Below are positions 10,869 through 23,210 of a stretch of DNA of 38,137 nucleotides, piece after piece; within the stretch, counting starts at the first letter, position 1; every line of letters begins with the position of its first letter. Made by a program: the position numbers and the translations under genes. The notes under the pieces are model-generated. The model did not search any database, was not told where the DNA came from, and saw nothing but the letters and a program-made list of their open reading frames with translations. This DNA is from Krasilnikovozyma curviuscula. Taxonomy: Eukaryota; Basidiomycota; Tremellomycetes; Cystofilobasidiales; Mrakiaceae. The stretch covers positions 1-38,137 of the forward strand of contig MVAQ01000216.1 of NCBI GenBank assembly GCA_014825775.1, written 5' to 3'.

Positions 10869-11511
10869 TTCCTTGCGTCCTGAGGTGAGATTGCGATGGT
10901 TTGGGTCGAAATTTTGCTGCTTTGAATATTCGCGATTTTCTTAATATTTTTCCGCAGAAAACAAAACTTGCCGGAGGGTTTTCTCTGCCATGCATCTATT
11001 ACCCACAACAAGGTCCAAATCTCAAGTTCTGCATTGAAAAGGTAATTACAGCTTATTCATCACCTCACAGTAGATAGGACGTGGAATCTATAAAGTTTTG
11101 GCCAAGGACGATAATTCTTTTACAATCAAGTAGTACAGGGATCTTTTCAGGTCCAGTATCCGTTCATCTCCTCCAGCGTTTCGTCTTGATTCTTGCTGGG
11201 CTCATGGGAGGGGTTCGGTGCGACTCTGTATCCTGACTGTCATACATTTTATGTCATAGTTACACTGAGGCCTTTTACCACACAAATTTTTCTCTGCTTC
11301 CCTCATGCTTTCGCGCGACTCTCTTTGATGCTGAACTTCTTTACTGACTCTCTGCTTCTCTTTTGTGATGCTGCTTAGGTATAAAAGTTGTATCGTTAGT
11401 CTCAAAGTTGATATATCATACAGAGGCGCCCAAATCTCCACTCGTTACAACGTTGCAAGTCGTAGCTCCTTTATTTACTTTTCTTCTTCCGATCTAGCTT
11501 CGTCTTTCCAT
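10869..11511. other. SPT4 promoter / creC-like 3' region
   Basis: About 640 bp between SPT4 and the stop codon of the WD40 gene, both on the minus strand. It is AT-richer than the flanking exons and has no convincing coding potential on either strand. No RNA gene recognised. Confidence 0.5.
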
Positions 11512-13844
11512 CTAAGCTGCAATGGGAGTACTCTTAGAAACACCCAAACCGGTTGTTGGACCTCCACTGCCTTTTCTAGCATCCTTCGAGTTACTCTTCG
11601 GCGCGGGTTTGATCCAAAATTTAACGATTCCAGCTCGAGATATTGAGACCAACGCTCCAGGCACGTAGTGAAGGTTGGAGAGTAATGACGTATCAATGGA
11701 TTTAACCTAAAGAAGTTCGTACTGTTACATCATCGACTCCAATGAATAACTAGGAAGAGGTCTCCACTCACCATGACGGGCTGGACGCTAGCTGTATCTC
11801 TTCTCGGCTGAGCTTCATGATACCTAGCAACACCTTCAGAGCTGTTGAGATTTGGAAGCATACCAGATGCTCCAGGAGCAATCTGACTATAAGACCCACG
11901 TCTTTGCGACAGAGAAAGAGTTGAGCCCAGTGATTGCGAGTTTCGATGACCTTGAGGAGGATAGACATGGTGTCTCGGTCGATGCAAAGATGCTGGTGAG
12001 AAGTCCCACTGTGATGCCAAGTAAAAGAAACAATCGTGAGCAAGGTGCAACGCTGTTAGCGAAGGGGCGCGACTCACAAGAATCACTCTTCCGTCCTCGC
12101 CAACCGAACCAAACCGGTACCTTCTTCCAGTATCACATCTATCCTTATCAAAATCAAGTCCTGTGACGAAACTGGAATGGCCCTGGCATCGAGCGACAAC
12201 TCGCTGTTCTCTCGGCGAGATGATGGTGATCATGTCGTCCTGTCCTCCGGTGAGAAGGAAGCGACCATCTGGAGACCAAGCCAACTGCATATCCAGACAT
12301 TAGAAAACTTTTTGATTGTCAGAGCTTTGGAATACTCACGCAAGTTAGTCCTCCGTAATAGCCCTCGAAGATGTCCACCAGCTGCTCCGAGATCATGTCT
12401 ACTATCCTGACCAGCCCATCGTCTGATGAAACCGCCAACATCCTGCCATCGGGAGAATAAGCAGCATCTGAGAAGAAAATATGAAGATGTGATGTTTAAA
12501 GAAAGTTCAAATAAAAGGAATTTGTGTTCAAAACGAACCTGTCAGTGTCTTTGTTGCAACCCTCATGACAGCAACAGGGTTTTTGGCTGCCAGCTTCGCA
12601 TCTTCCTTTCCCCCTCCATTCACTCCAACACCGTTCTTCCAAATTCTCAGAGCCTCGTTATGCTCGCCCTCGCTCGTCTCCTTCGGTACGTCCAGCACCC
12701 CTCCGGCCCAAGGCTGTCCCGCACCGAGCGTCCAGTCATCTTTGTCCAAGGCGTAGACGCCTATCACGCCATCCACATGAACGGCCAGAATTTGGAGAGG
12801 GTTGATTGGGTGGATGAGAACAGAGAGAAGGGGTGCTGAATGAATCAAACCTCCCTTGTTGAGACGAGAGTATTTTCCGGCGATCGGGTCGAACCTAAAG
12901 GATACAGAAAACATATTGAGTGGATGGTAAAAGAAGAGTTAGGGGAGATAGTAACGTTGGGGATCAGTATTATTGGATTCACCATACGATATCTCCCGAC
13001 TGAAAGCCGATCATGACATCGAGCATAGATGGCGTCGCTGTCGCCTGGTTGACACTGTGGCAGGTCGGTGACAACGCCCAGGTTACCCGAATGAGAGGCT
13101 CCTAAGGTGGGGCAGGAAGTCAAGGTCATTTCAGCTGGTATATCCCATCGTCAAGCGAACTTTGATAGAACTTTAAGGTCTAGGACTGACTTTTGCTTTT
13201 CCAGATATCTCACCCCACCCAAACGCTCTTGAGCTATTCCAGAATATCCAGCTAACAAACTCGCCCGCTTTATTCCTGTCACCAAGCGCCTTGTTCAAGC
13301 TCTCGACGCCCTGAACTCGGGTGACGAAACTCGAGCTAGTGGATCGTATGTTGTTTTTTGGTCTCGGATGAGCTGGAGCTGTGGACTTTCTGCTGTTCTT
13401 CCCATTGCCCGTGCTGTTGACGGGGGATGAGATTGTAAGGGATGGATCTCCGTAGTTGAGAGGCGAGTCGGACAACGCTGGGTCGTCTTGAGAATTCGAA
13501 TGGTCTGATACAGAGGGCTCATAGCCATTCACCTGCTGCTGCTGTTGTTGTTGTTGTTGTTGCTGCTGTTGTTGCTGAGTTTGCTGTTCCTTATTTCCAC
13601 CCCCGATACCAAGCAAGCCACCGAAGCCAGGGCCACCAGTCTTTGGAGGGTAGTACACCGTCGCAAAAGACAGCCGAATAGGTATCGTGGGCACGGCTGG
13701 TGGTGGTGGTGCAGGCTGTCCAGCTGAGCTGGGAATCGCTGGGATGTGGGAAACCAAACCGAGTGGGAAGTGCGTTGAGCTGAAGTTATACTGTCCTTCT
13801 GGAGCGATGAAGTTGTCGACAGCTGAGGCTGAAACTTCTGTCAT
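11512..13844 (-). CDS. creC: CreC/WDR20-type WD40 repeat protein (deubiquitinase cofactor)
   Basis: In Aspergillus, CreC partners and stabilises the CreB deubiquitinase in carbon catabolite repression; WDR20 does the equivalent for USP12/USP46. Seven exons (minus): 13844-13191, 13101-12983, 12894-12539, 12467-12340, 12284-12078, 12008-11772, 11706-11512; 1896 nt, 631 residues. Residues 1-210 are low complexity (APEGQYNF start, Pro and Gln stretches, Ser/Thr). WD40 blades follow: CHSVNQATATPSMLDVMIGF, GDIVWFDP, HVDGVIGVY, AAYSPDGRMLAVSSDDGLVR, YYGGLTCLAWSPDGRFLLTG, GQDDMITI and FGSVGEDGRVILWDF, with a final blade ending GIVKFW. The YYGGLT-x-AWSPDG core is the best family marker. The upstream frame stays open to about 13888, so an extra 5' exon is possible, but ATG 13844 fits the family. 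Confidence 0.88.
13533..13577 (-). repeat. creC: Polyglutamine-encoding CAG/CAA tract (15 codons)
   Basis: On the minus strand 15 consecutive Gln codons, a mix of CAG and CAA, preceded by QQT. The mixed codons suggest partial stabilisation against slippage. The tract lies in the disordered N-terminal region before the WD40 propeller. Confidence 0.95.
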
Positions 13845-14440
13845 GCCGGGATACAGTTTCTCCCAGCTCTCAGAGGCAGGGCGATCTTAGTTCAGAGTCT
13901 CAATGTGAAAGAAGTCGTTGGTGAATAACCAAATCTGTTTAACCCTCCCAGTGGATTCCTATAATGACATAATGCAGAATATCAATAGCTAGAACATCAG
14001 AAAAAAGTCAGAAGTGACTTTGTTACTCACTATAGATGGGTTTCTAGTTAATCTAGATCGATGACAGTGTCGAACCAGACGCATACGATCGCCGCGCAGA
14101 GGAGTGAGCTTCACCGGGGCGAGAAAGCGCCACGCTGAAGGTGCATTCTTTCGAGCTTTCGACGTCAGTGCCGTTGGTAGAATAAACATTATTCAAATAG
14201 ATAGATACCGTTCCACATATATTGTGAACTAATACAAATCGACCTCAGATGTAGCGTCACGACCTGGTAACCAGCAACTCTGAGATCGGAGCAAACCAAA
14301 GATCGCGGCAAATCCTGCACAAGCAGCTACACTTTGCACCTGATCGATAAACCACATCGTTTCGGAATCGAACGGCACTTGATGTCAGTGTCAACGACCC
14401 TCATCTTTGCTGAACTCAACTCTCTATTGAGGTACTCCAT
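13845..14440. other. creC-like promoter and 5' leader / CSM3 3' region
   Basis: About 600 bp between two minus-strand genes. It contains an upstream reading frame (ATG at about 14189, basic composition) that runs into a GTGAGT donor at about 14034. This could be an upstream ORF or a 5' exon of the WD40 gene, but I could not join it with confidence. Confidence 0.4.
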
Positions 14441-15755
14441 CTATACAGCATAAGACTGAAACAAGGAGGGAGGAGTAACGTTAGGGTGGAAGATCTCATA
14501 ATCATGAAGAAACAAGAAATTGCTCACCCATTCATCCTCATCTGCTACATCCTCAGCCAGTGACGCTTCCGTCGCAGTAGCAGCAGCGTGAGTCGTGTCG
14601 AAGTTGACTGGAAGCGCATTCCAAGCAGCCTCATCGTCATTTCCGAATTCATCATCGTCATTTGTCGTTGCTGTTATCGTTGTTGGACGGGCCGCTGCTG
14701 AAGGTTGTTTTGACGGCACAGCAGCATCGAGCTCATCCATGAACCTCCACGCATCATCATCCTCCTCTTGTTCCGCCTGAGCAGCAGAAATCAACGCATC
14801 CAGATCCTCTTCTTCTCCTTCTCCACCGCCGTTCCTAGATGCTGATCCTTCCAAGGCTTCGGCCTCAGGGGTGTGCGAGAGGATTCGAACGGGCGAGGGT
14901 GGGTCTTCCTCTGGTGCTGGTGGGTTGAGCTGCTCGTTGTACCTCCTGAGTGTAGACTGGCAGAACCACGCGAGCAATGTGTGAAAGCCATCTTAGCGAG
15001 TGCACGACATAACAAATCAAAATATTGAACTCACCAACATGCTTCTGGATTTACAAACTTTCTCAATCCCATGGATGGTATCTCCAAACTGACCTTTGGG
15101 CCAGACTTGATGCGTCCATAGCTGATAGGCGGCCATTAGTCTTCTCAAGTCGTCGCGTTCGTGACCTTTGCCCTTGAACTTCATTGTCAGTGCTCGCTCG
15201 AGCAGGACTGGGAAACCTCTGGGACCTTTTAGCCTGATAAAAAAAAGCCAGTTAGCAACAGTACAGGTTGAACTCGAACTTCGTTTCTACTCACCTCTCT
15301 TCGTCCAGCTTGGCTCTGACTTTCACACCTTCAGGCAGTGGTAGTTTCTCCCGTCCTTCCTCGTCGTCACTGTCTAACCCAGCAGCGCCAGAACTCCTTT
15401 TGTTCCTACCAGAAACAGCAGTACCACTAGATTGAGGTACATCTCCATCGTCCAGATCAACACCATTGAAGATATCCATAGCTTCACCATAGCTGTCCCT
15501 CTGCGCGTCTAGGCCACGCGCCTCGTCGTCGTGCTCCCCACCTCCTAGAAACAGCCTCGATTTTTTGCCCCTCGAAGGTCCAGGAGATCCATCGCCGTCT
15601 GATTCAGGGGAAGAGGGCAGGAAGAGTGGGTTGATGGGTCTTGTCGGTCGTGGTGGTGTGGGCGAGTTAAAGATGTTAAGGAGGGCGACTCTGCCTGGCG
15701 AAGCTGGAGGTGACGCTGGCCTTCGTGGTGCTGGCTCTGGTGAGGCTGAAGACAT
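14441..15755 (-). CDS. CSM3: CSM3/Swi3/TIPIN, replication fork protection complex subunit
   Basis: Partner of Tof1/Swi1/Timeless; the complex stabilises stalled forks and mediates the S-phase checkpoint in the nucleus. Four exons (minus): 15755-15295, 15233-15035, 14956-14528, 14455-14441; 1104 nt, 367 residues. The Swi3 domain is at about residues 145-230 (LPLPEGVKVRAKLDEERL, GPRGFPVLLERALTMKFKG, LRRLMAAYQLWTHQVWPKG, FGDTIHGIEKVCKSRSML). The first 140 residues are Pro/Ser-rich and the C-terminal third is acidic and disordered, both usual for the family. The last intron (14527-14456) is 72 nt, a multiple of three, with no stop in frame and a CTAAC branch-like motif. An unspliced transcript would carry 24 extra residues. 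Confidence 0.92.
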
Positions 15756-15927
15756 GATCTCCTTATATATTCCTATCTGACAAAGAAAACTGGACTGGTA
15801 AACTCTGTGGATGTCAGACGCGACTCAACATATATAAAATTGCTGCAGCCGTTTCCTCCTCGGGTTTCCATCCAACTTCATCGTCATACTCAGCAAAATC
15901 CCGTAGGGGGCCAGGTCGCTTAGCAGC
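15756..15927. promoter_or_regulatory. Shared divergent promoter of CSM3 and SEN1
   Basis: Only 172 bp separate the two start codons, so transcription of both genes must start from this interval or within the opposite gene's 5' end. A TATATAAA at 15831-15838 lies about 90 bp upstream of the SEN1 ATG in the right orientation. The AT-rich stretch next to the CSM3 ATG is too close to serve as its TATA box. Confidence 0.6.
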
Positions 15928-18900
15928 ATGTCCACTCCCTTGAGGGACATCCAGAGGATCCTCGACAAGTACAGAGGGAATCCCGGCATTGCCAGTACAG
16001 AACTGGCGACGCTGTATAACTGGCTCGTCAAAGTCGTCCCAAATTCCCACTGGTTTTGCTCAAGGGGCCTTTCTGCACCTCTGGATCAGTCGGAGGATGT
16101 GATTGATCTGACGGATGACCAATCTGGACCAGGTTCTGCCCCTCCGAGCTCGACGAATCAGCAGCAGGAACTTGTGAGGGAAGCAGCGACATACCTGATC
16201 GTCCTCCACGCCATGCAGAGCTCAATCACCACCAAATGGAAGGGAAATATGGTCGCCACTCTTTCCAGCTGTGAAGATTGTGTCGAAGGATACCATGCTG
16301 CGAAGGATCGACTCAAAAATATGTGAGTCCATTTATCTTCGAGTCCTTGACTATAGAATTAGAACGTTATAACCTTATCTAATTACTCGATGAAATCAAG
16401 CTATCTAGTTGCGCATCCACCGTCCACGCTGGAAAACTTCTTCAACTCGGTGTCAGCTTGGGAAACTCAAGTCATCGTTGATAAGTGCTCCAACGCCGCA
16501 ATCGACTTGACGGGGTCAGCGCCTATCCAGACGTCTAGTAGCATATCCCTTAGCAATCTCCCACCTTCCCTCATCCATCTTATCCTGATGGAGTCGGCTC
16601 TACCAACATCGATGAACATCCTCCCTCTCTTGTTGTCGCCGTCGCCGATACCTTCCACCTATCGACCAAACCGATGTCCAGTGCTCGGCCAAGGTCTTCT
16701 CCAACTTCTTATCCATCCGACACAGCCGACACTGCATAAACTTGGTCTTGCTCTCCTTCCTTCAAGCGAAACAGTCGATTCGTCGAGGTTCAGCTTGTCG
16801 CTCAGTGCGATGTCTGAACTACTCGATTTGATATCAGATGCCGGAGTCACGCAGACGGTCGAGCAGGAGCAAATTTTATGGGAAACGTTGGAGGTGGTGC
16901 TGAAGATCTTCAAACGAGATGTCGTGAAGAACAACCTGGCAGGAAGCAGTAAGGATTCAGGAAGTGTGAGTGGTGGGAAAAGTAAAAGCTCTTTACTAGA
17001 AGTCGTTTGTTCTCATCTTAGTGACAAAACAAAGAGTGAGTCGCTTTCTTATGTTGAGTCCATAACTATCTTACCTGACAAGCACATCGCAATTGCACCC
17101 AGACTTTCCAATCGTCCTCAGGATCGCAACGACGTTGTTTGAGACGCTGTCTCTGCGATTTTGGAGGATTCCGATTCATACACCAGGACAACTGCTTCAG
17201 ATGGCTCCTCCTTCGTCCAGCAATATCCTCGCGACCATCTTGGAGAATCCAGCAATCCAGAGCTCTCATACTCAAAGCAACAACAATTTCTGTTGGGTGA
17301 AACCGTTCGTTGAGAGCTTGCTGATCAAGACTAGTAAACCCGAAGACCACAGCGCCGTTGAAATTGAGGTCAGGATTGACAGAGTCCACCAAGAGTCCTT
17401 CGACGAAACTTTGAAGCGCATCATGCTACTCTTACTCGAGACGTGTCAGCACATCCGCTTCGACATCAACGCACGACGTATCGCAGTAGAGCATGCTTTC
17501 GAAGTCATCATTACCCTACAAAGCTATATCAAGTCATCTACGCCCAAATCACCTCCCGTTACCAAGTGGGTACCAACGGACTCACCCGCGAAACCTTCCG
17601 CGAAGGCGCCCCCTATCAACAGCAGCATCCTCTCTGGTGTCCTTGAAATTTACGCTACCATCATCACATCAGTTAGTTTTGCTGGAAAGGACCACAAGGA
17701 CAATGTCGTCTGGTCCAAAGCTCGAAGCCAAGGTCAAGAGATTATCTCTTTCGCTCTGGAGGAAGACGCTTGGTCGATTGTCAATGTAACCACAGAGCTT
17801 GGCCTGATTCAAAGGTACTGGCGGGATGTCAAAGAAAAGAAAGACAGGAAGGCTAAGTCAAGGCAGAAGCTGATTGGCAAGGCGATCGAAGCTGGGCAGA
17901 AACCTCCCAAGTTCAAAGAGGACGACGAGGTGGAGATCATTCCCACCCGAATAATCTTTCCTCGACTCGAAATTAGGTCAGCATTGTGGGAAAAGTCTTA
18001 CGAGGCGGTTTCACTTTCCGATGCTCGAGGAATTGCGCTCTTCGTCAAAGCTGTTTCTATATACTCTCACATTGACGTCCTGGAGAACGCCCCCGTTCCT
18101 TCTAAGGAGATTGACAAGGATGGAAAACAAGTCACTGTGTATAATTCACCAGCTTGGACCAATGAATTCCTTCCAGAGGCAGACAGGTCCAAGTTTAAAG
18201 GATTAGTATCCGCCATCAACCAACATATCGTCAGCACCAGAGACTCCCTCCCTATCACAATCGAACGATTCACCTATAGTGCCAGCTCTCAAGCTCTCCT
18301 CAACTTTTGGAACTTGCCATGTGTCACTCAGAGTGCTGCCTGCTTACTTCTGTCACCCGTCGAGAGTATCCACACGGCGGTTCAGGCTCTCGTCTTACAG
18401 ACGTGGGATTTCGCGGATGGCAGAGCTGAGTGCTTCAGGGCAGTCATGTCTGCATCCCCAGCCGAATCGTGTGAAGGTCTCATCCAGTTTCTCGAAGTCT
18501 TCACCAAAGCAGCCCAATCCTTCCCTGAAGCCTGTCTTATGGCTAAGTTCATGGTTCGATGCTTCACCGATATCATTGAAGGTCTCTGTATTCCTCCTAA
18601 AGGCCTGTTGCGCCAGCAAAATTTTGTTGAAGCTCCAAGAATGAAAAAGCTACTGCCGACGCTCTGGCAACTGATGTGTAAATCGCTCAGCGTCATCTTC
18701 CACAACACTCGTCGCTGGGCTATCTTCTACGAAAACAAGGAGATGGTGGACTGGATGACGGATGCGTTGATCTTTGGTCGTCTGTTGACGGCTGAAATCA
18801 GATGTTTTGAGAATGCCGTTATTGGTAAACAAATGGAGGAATCGATGATGAGCGGAGTAGGAAAAAAGATGGTCGATTCTCTGGGTAGTCAGTTTTTGGA

Positions 18901-21900
18901 TCTGACAGGGTGGATGAGATTGAGCGAGTTCGTAATCTACGTTCTGGCCCCTTGTGTTACCCATGATCTGACAGTCTTCCAACTCTCGCCCTTTTGTCTG
19001 CAGTGAAGAAACCTTGCATCAGTCGTTCGAGCTCTTGAAGGCGCTTCTGCTCAGATTTTTGCAATCCAAAATGGAACCTGAGGAAGAAGTTCTATCCAAG
19101 CTCAATTCGTACGCGCTCGGTGCAAGACACTACGAAACAAAGTTGACGGGAGACCAACGCGCCAGTCTGTCGCATCTCTTGTCTCAGCTGGATACGACTC
19201 CGGTCATTGTGGAACGGCCACTACAATCTTCGGCATCTTCAATAAAGCGATCCCAGCTGATTGCACCAACAGATACCCAAACCACCAATGATTTCAAAGC
19301 CAAGTTGGACCCGTCGAAGGGCGCTTCCAAAGCTTCCTCATTCTCTTCATCCAGACCATCATCTTCTAAGAAGGCACAGTCAGATGATGAGTTTGACTTC
19401 CCAGAGCTCACCGTGCAGGAACAGGCTCTTCTCGACAAGACGGTGGATATGCGCATTAAGTCCAGTGGAAGCTCATCGTCTTCGTCTAGAGTCAAGCAAA
19501 AGCTACCAACCACAGCACCTCCTCCTCTTCGTCCTTCATCCGTCATTCCCAAAGCTTTGAAATCACATACTGTTGACAAGGGTCCCAAGTTCAGTAGCAG
19601 TGCAATGGGTCAGTTGAGGCAATCTCACGCTGCTGAGCGAGCTGCTCTGCCGAAGCTGCCAGCACCACGATATCTAGGCTCAGCACCATCCAGCAAACTA
19701 CCAGAACCCAAGTCAGAAGCTAAATTGCTCTCGAAACCTGAAATTTCCGACTCCGATGAAGACTCTTCAGAGTCCGATTCATCTGAGGATGAAGGCATGT
19801 CTAGTTTGGCGCAGAAAGAGAAGAAGCGATCGCCTGTCAAGCAACTTATCCAGCACGTCAAACCTCAGCGTTCCATCAAGACGATTGGCCTTCCGGAAGG
19901 TGTCTCTGACAGAAGTCGAGCCATGCAACAACGTCAGGTCCAGCAGCGAACCAAGCTTCGAATTCAACCCGACTTGAACGCTCTTCACAAGTTCTTACTG
20001 CAGTGGCTTCCTGGCGACCTTTCTGACATTCCTCCCAACCTCGACCGATCCACCCTAAAATCCATTCCAGATCGATTTTCCAGCCCAGAACACTACGAAG
20101 CCATCATGGAGCCGTTATTGTTACTCGAATGTTGGGCTCAAGTCACTAAAGCAAACGAAGATTCTGCTAACACTGATGTGGTAACCTGTGATGTTGATGA
20201 CATGGGATATGTCGATGACTGGCTAGATGTTGAGATGACGATACCTGATGGCGAACTTCCAGGCAGCTTGAGGTTCAACGAAACTGACGTGGTCATCCTC
20301 ACCCCTTACCGAGCGAGCCAGGGCAAACAACTCTACGCCAAGGTTCAGAATTTCAAGAAATCAATGAGGGAAACCACATTGACGGTTAGACTCCACACCG
20401 CTCACGACTTGAACTTCGTCACTCGTCGCTCCAAGTGGGAAGTGAAGAAGCATTACAAGTGAGTTCTTTCTGGTTTGGATCCCAGGTCCTCATCTAAGTG
20501 TCCTCTCTAGCTTATCGACGATGCATCGTGAATATGCTGGTCTCAAGGGCATGCCGTACTACGACCAACTCTTGAGCTCCATCCTCAAAGGCCAATCCAA
20601 CCGAATCAGACCTCCCTCTCCCGACCAGATGAAATCTGCAATGTCCAAATTTTCCGTCAATGAGCCTCAAGCTAAAGCGATCCTTGGTGCGATGGATCCA
20701 CAAACTCAAGGGTTCGTCTTAATACAAGGGTACGTTGAATTTCTATTATTTCTCTCTTGGTTTGTCGATAACTCAATATATATTCTCACTTTTAGTCCTC
20801 CTGGAACAGGAAAAACGAAGACGATCTGTGGTCTAGCTGCAAAATTTCTTTCAGATAGAAAGAAACCTGCAACCAAAATCAACGCCGGTTCTTCTGGTGA
20901 AGTCCTTCCAGTCACTAAATTGCTCGTCTGCGCTCCCAGTAATGCCGCAATCGACGAAGTTACAAAACGTCTGAAGGAAGGTGTTGTTCTTTCGAATGGA
21001 CAGCGGTACTCTCCCAAGATTGTTAGACTAGGACTGGACAAGTCGATGAACATCAGTGTGAAAGATATCTCGCTGGACGAACTCGTGGATCAGAAACTTT
21101 CCGGAACGACCTCGAAGTCAAACGATACTCAAAATGAGCTGGTCAAGCATAGAAGAGATCTGGATGAAATCAAAGTGTTGAGAGAGTCCAAGATCCAGGA
21201 ACTCAACGAGATACTGGCTGTGAACCCCGCAAAAGCTGAAATCATCCAGAATCAAATTCGAGAACTCGGTACCAAACGAATGAACATCACCCAAAAACTC
21301 AACAAAGCGAGAGACAAGCAAAAGGACACCTACCGATCGGCTGATGCTCTCCGAAGACAATATCGAGCTGAAGTTCTCCGCGACGCCGATATTATCTGTG
21401 CTACGCTCTCTGGTGCTGGACAACCTGACCTTGCCGCTTTGGATTTTGAGACTGTTATCATTGATGAAGCTGCCCAGGCCGTTGAAGTCAGCTCTCTCAT
21501 TCCGCTAAAGTATAATTGCAGAAGGTGCATCATGGTTGGAGGTACTTCCAAATTCCGTTTTTCCTTTTGATAAGGCCACTAATCCTCTTTCCTTCTGTTT
21601 TCAGATCCTCTTCAGCTGCCACCAACAGTAATCTCCGAAAGAGCAACAGAGTTGTCGTACAATCAGTCGTTGTTCGTGAGGATACAGCGTCAAGCACCCG
21701 ATAACGTGCATCTGCTGACGTGAGCAACTATTGTTTGCTGTCGGACAAATGATTTTCGTTTCTAACACACCTGCCATTGACTTCTAGTATCCAATATCGT
21801 ATGCATCCAGAAATTTCAGTGCTACCCAGCGACCTATTCTACAATGGTCGTCTTCTCGATGGTCCTGAAATGGCGGAAAAGACTCTCCAGCCCTGGCATA

Positions 21901-23026
21901 AGTCTGCCGTCTTCGGTCCATACCACATTATCAACGTTGCTAACGGCCAAGAAACTGGAGGTATCAACAACTATCTTAATTCCAAAGTCAACAATATGGA
22001 AGCTGAAGCCATCGTCAAGCTTTACAAGGGATTCCTGAACACTTACCCAAACGTCGACTTTGACTATCGAGTCGGCATCATCACTATGTACCGCGCTCAG
22101 ATGGTAAATCTGAGAAATAAGTTCCGGGCTGCTTTTGGTGAAGCAGTAATTAACACTGTTGAGTAAGTGCCATTGTGCGTTCTATTCCCAAAATTCTTCT
22201 ATAATGACTGATATGACGTTTCTGCAGCTTCAACACTGTTGATGGTTTCCAAGGTCAAGAGAAGGATATCATCATTCTATCTTGTGTCCGTGCTGGACCT
22301 GCTTCTACCAGCATTGGTTTCTTGGCTGACAAGCGGAGAATGAACGTTGCGTTGACACGCGCAAGATCTTCTTTGTTCGTGTTCGGTAACGTCGCTACCT
22401 TGCAAAGGAGTAGCAGTGAGAGCTGGAAAAAGATCATCGAAAACGCCAGTGCCAGAGGCTTGATCAGAGATGTCAGTACTCATTTGGTATTCCACTCTTG
22501 AGCTTTGTCGTCTGTTGACACATATTTTGTTGTCTAGTACGCTCCAAACGTCTTCAATCCCTTACGACCATCCCCATCGAAACCAGGCGCACCCAAGAAA
22601 GTCATCAAGGATATATCAGGCCCTTCTCAACTCAAAACAGCATTCCCAGAAATGCTCCCACCCAAACTGGGTCCTGTTGGCAAAACACCTGCGTCCAACA
22701 AGAAGCGGCCCAGCGGCGATTTGCATCGATCTACAACCACTACCTCACTTTCGTCATCCAGTGACAAGAAACCGAAGCTCGATACAGAAGTTCTTTCTTC
22801 GTCTTCCGCTACTGGTCTGTCCAAAGCTGACAAACAACCAAAACGGAAACGAGAAGAGACAGACGATGTCGAACTTCCTATGAAAATAACAACCCAATTT
22901 TCACCAGCCGCACCACCAACTGCATCAAAGTTTAAGCCATCGCTTCCAAGACCGCCAAATCCATCGGGCCCACAAAGCATGTTCATCCCTAAGAAGAAAC
23001 CAATCAAAATACCTCCTCCTTCTTAG
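15928..23026 (+). CDS. SEN1: SEN1 superfamily 1 RNA/DNA helicase
   Basis: Nuclear 5'-3' helicase that terminates non-coding RNA polymerase II transcription and removes R-loops (senataxin orthologue). Ten exons: 15928-16322, 16401-17035, 17103-18927, 19004-20458, 20511-20729, 20796-21541, 21605-21719, 21788-22162, 22228-22471, 22538-23026; 6498 nt, 2165 residues. The large N-terminal helical domain fills roughly residues 1-1200. A Ser/acidic linker holds DSDEDSSESDSSEDE. The helicase core starts at Walker A GPPGTGKT (residue about 1510), then CAPSNAAIDEV, motif II VIIDEAAQA (about 1733), motif III VGGDPLQLPPTV, SIQYRMHP-like TIQYRMHPEI, GFQGQEKDIIILSC and MNVALTRARSSLFVFGN. The C-terminal 160 residues are basic and disordered, with Lys/Arg clusters suited to nuclear import. 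The donor at 18928 is GTTCGT. Start chosen as the first ATG after the divergent promoter. Confidence 0.95.
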
Positions 23027-23210
23027 CATACTTTCTACCACGCATGTTTCAACAGACACTTTTAGCATATCAGATACACCCTAGCATCCCATCATTATAT
23101 ACCTCTACACGTCAATCAATCACGGTTCGCTATAAGTAGGTCCCATGCGAAAGATTGTTTCGATGTGCGCAACTAGCCAGAATTCAAGATGTTCTTGCCT
23201 ATAAGAATAA

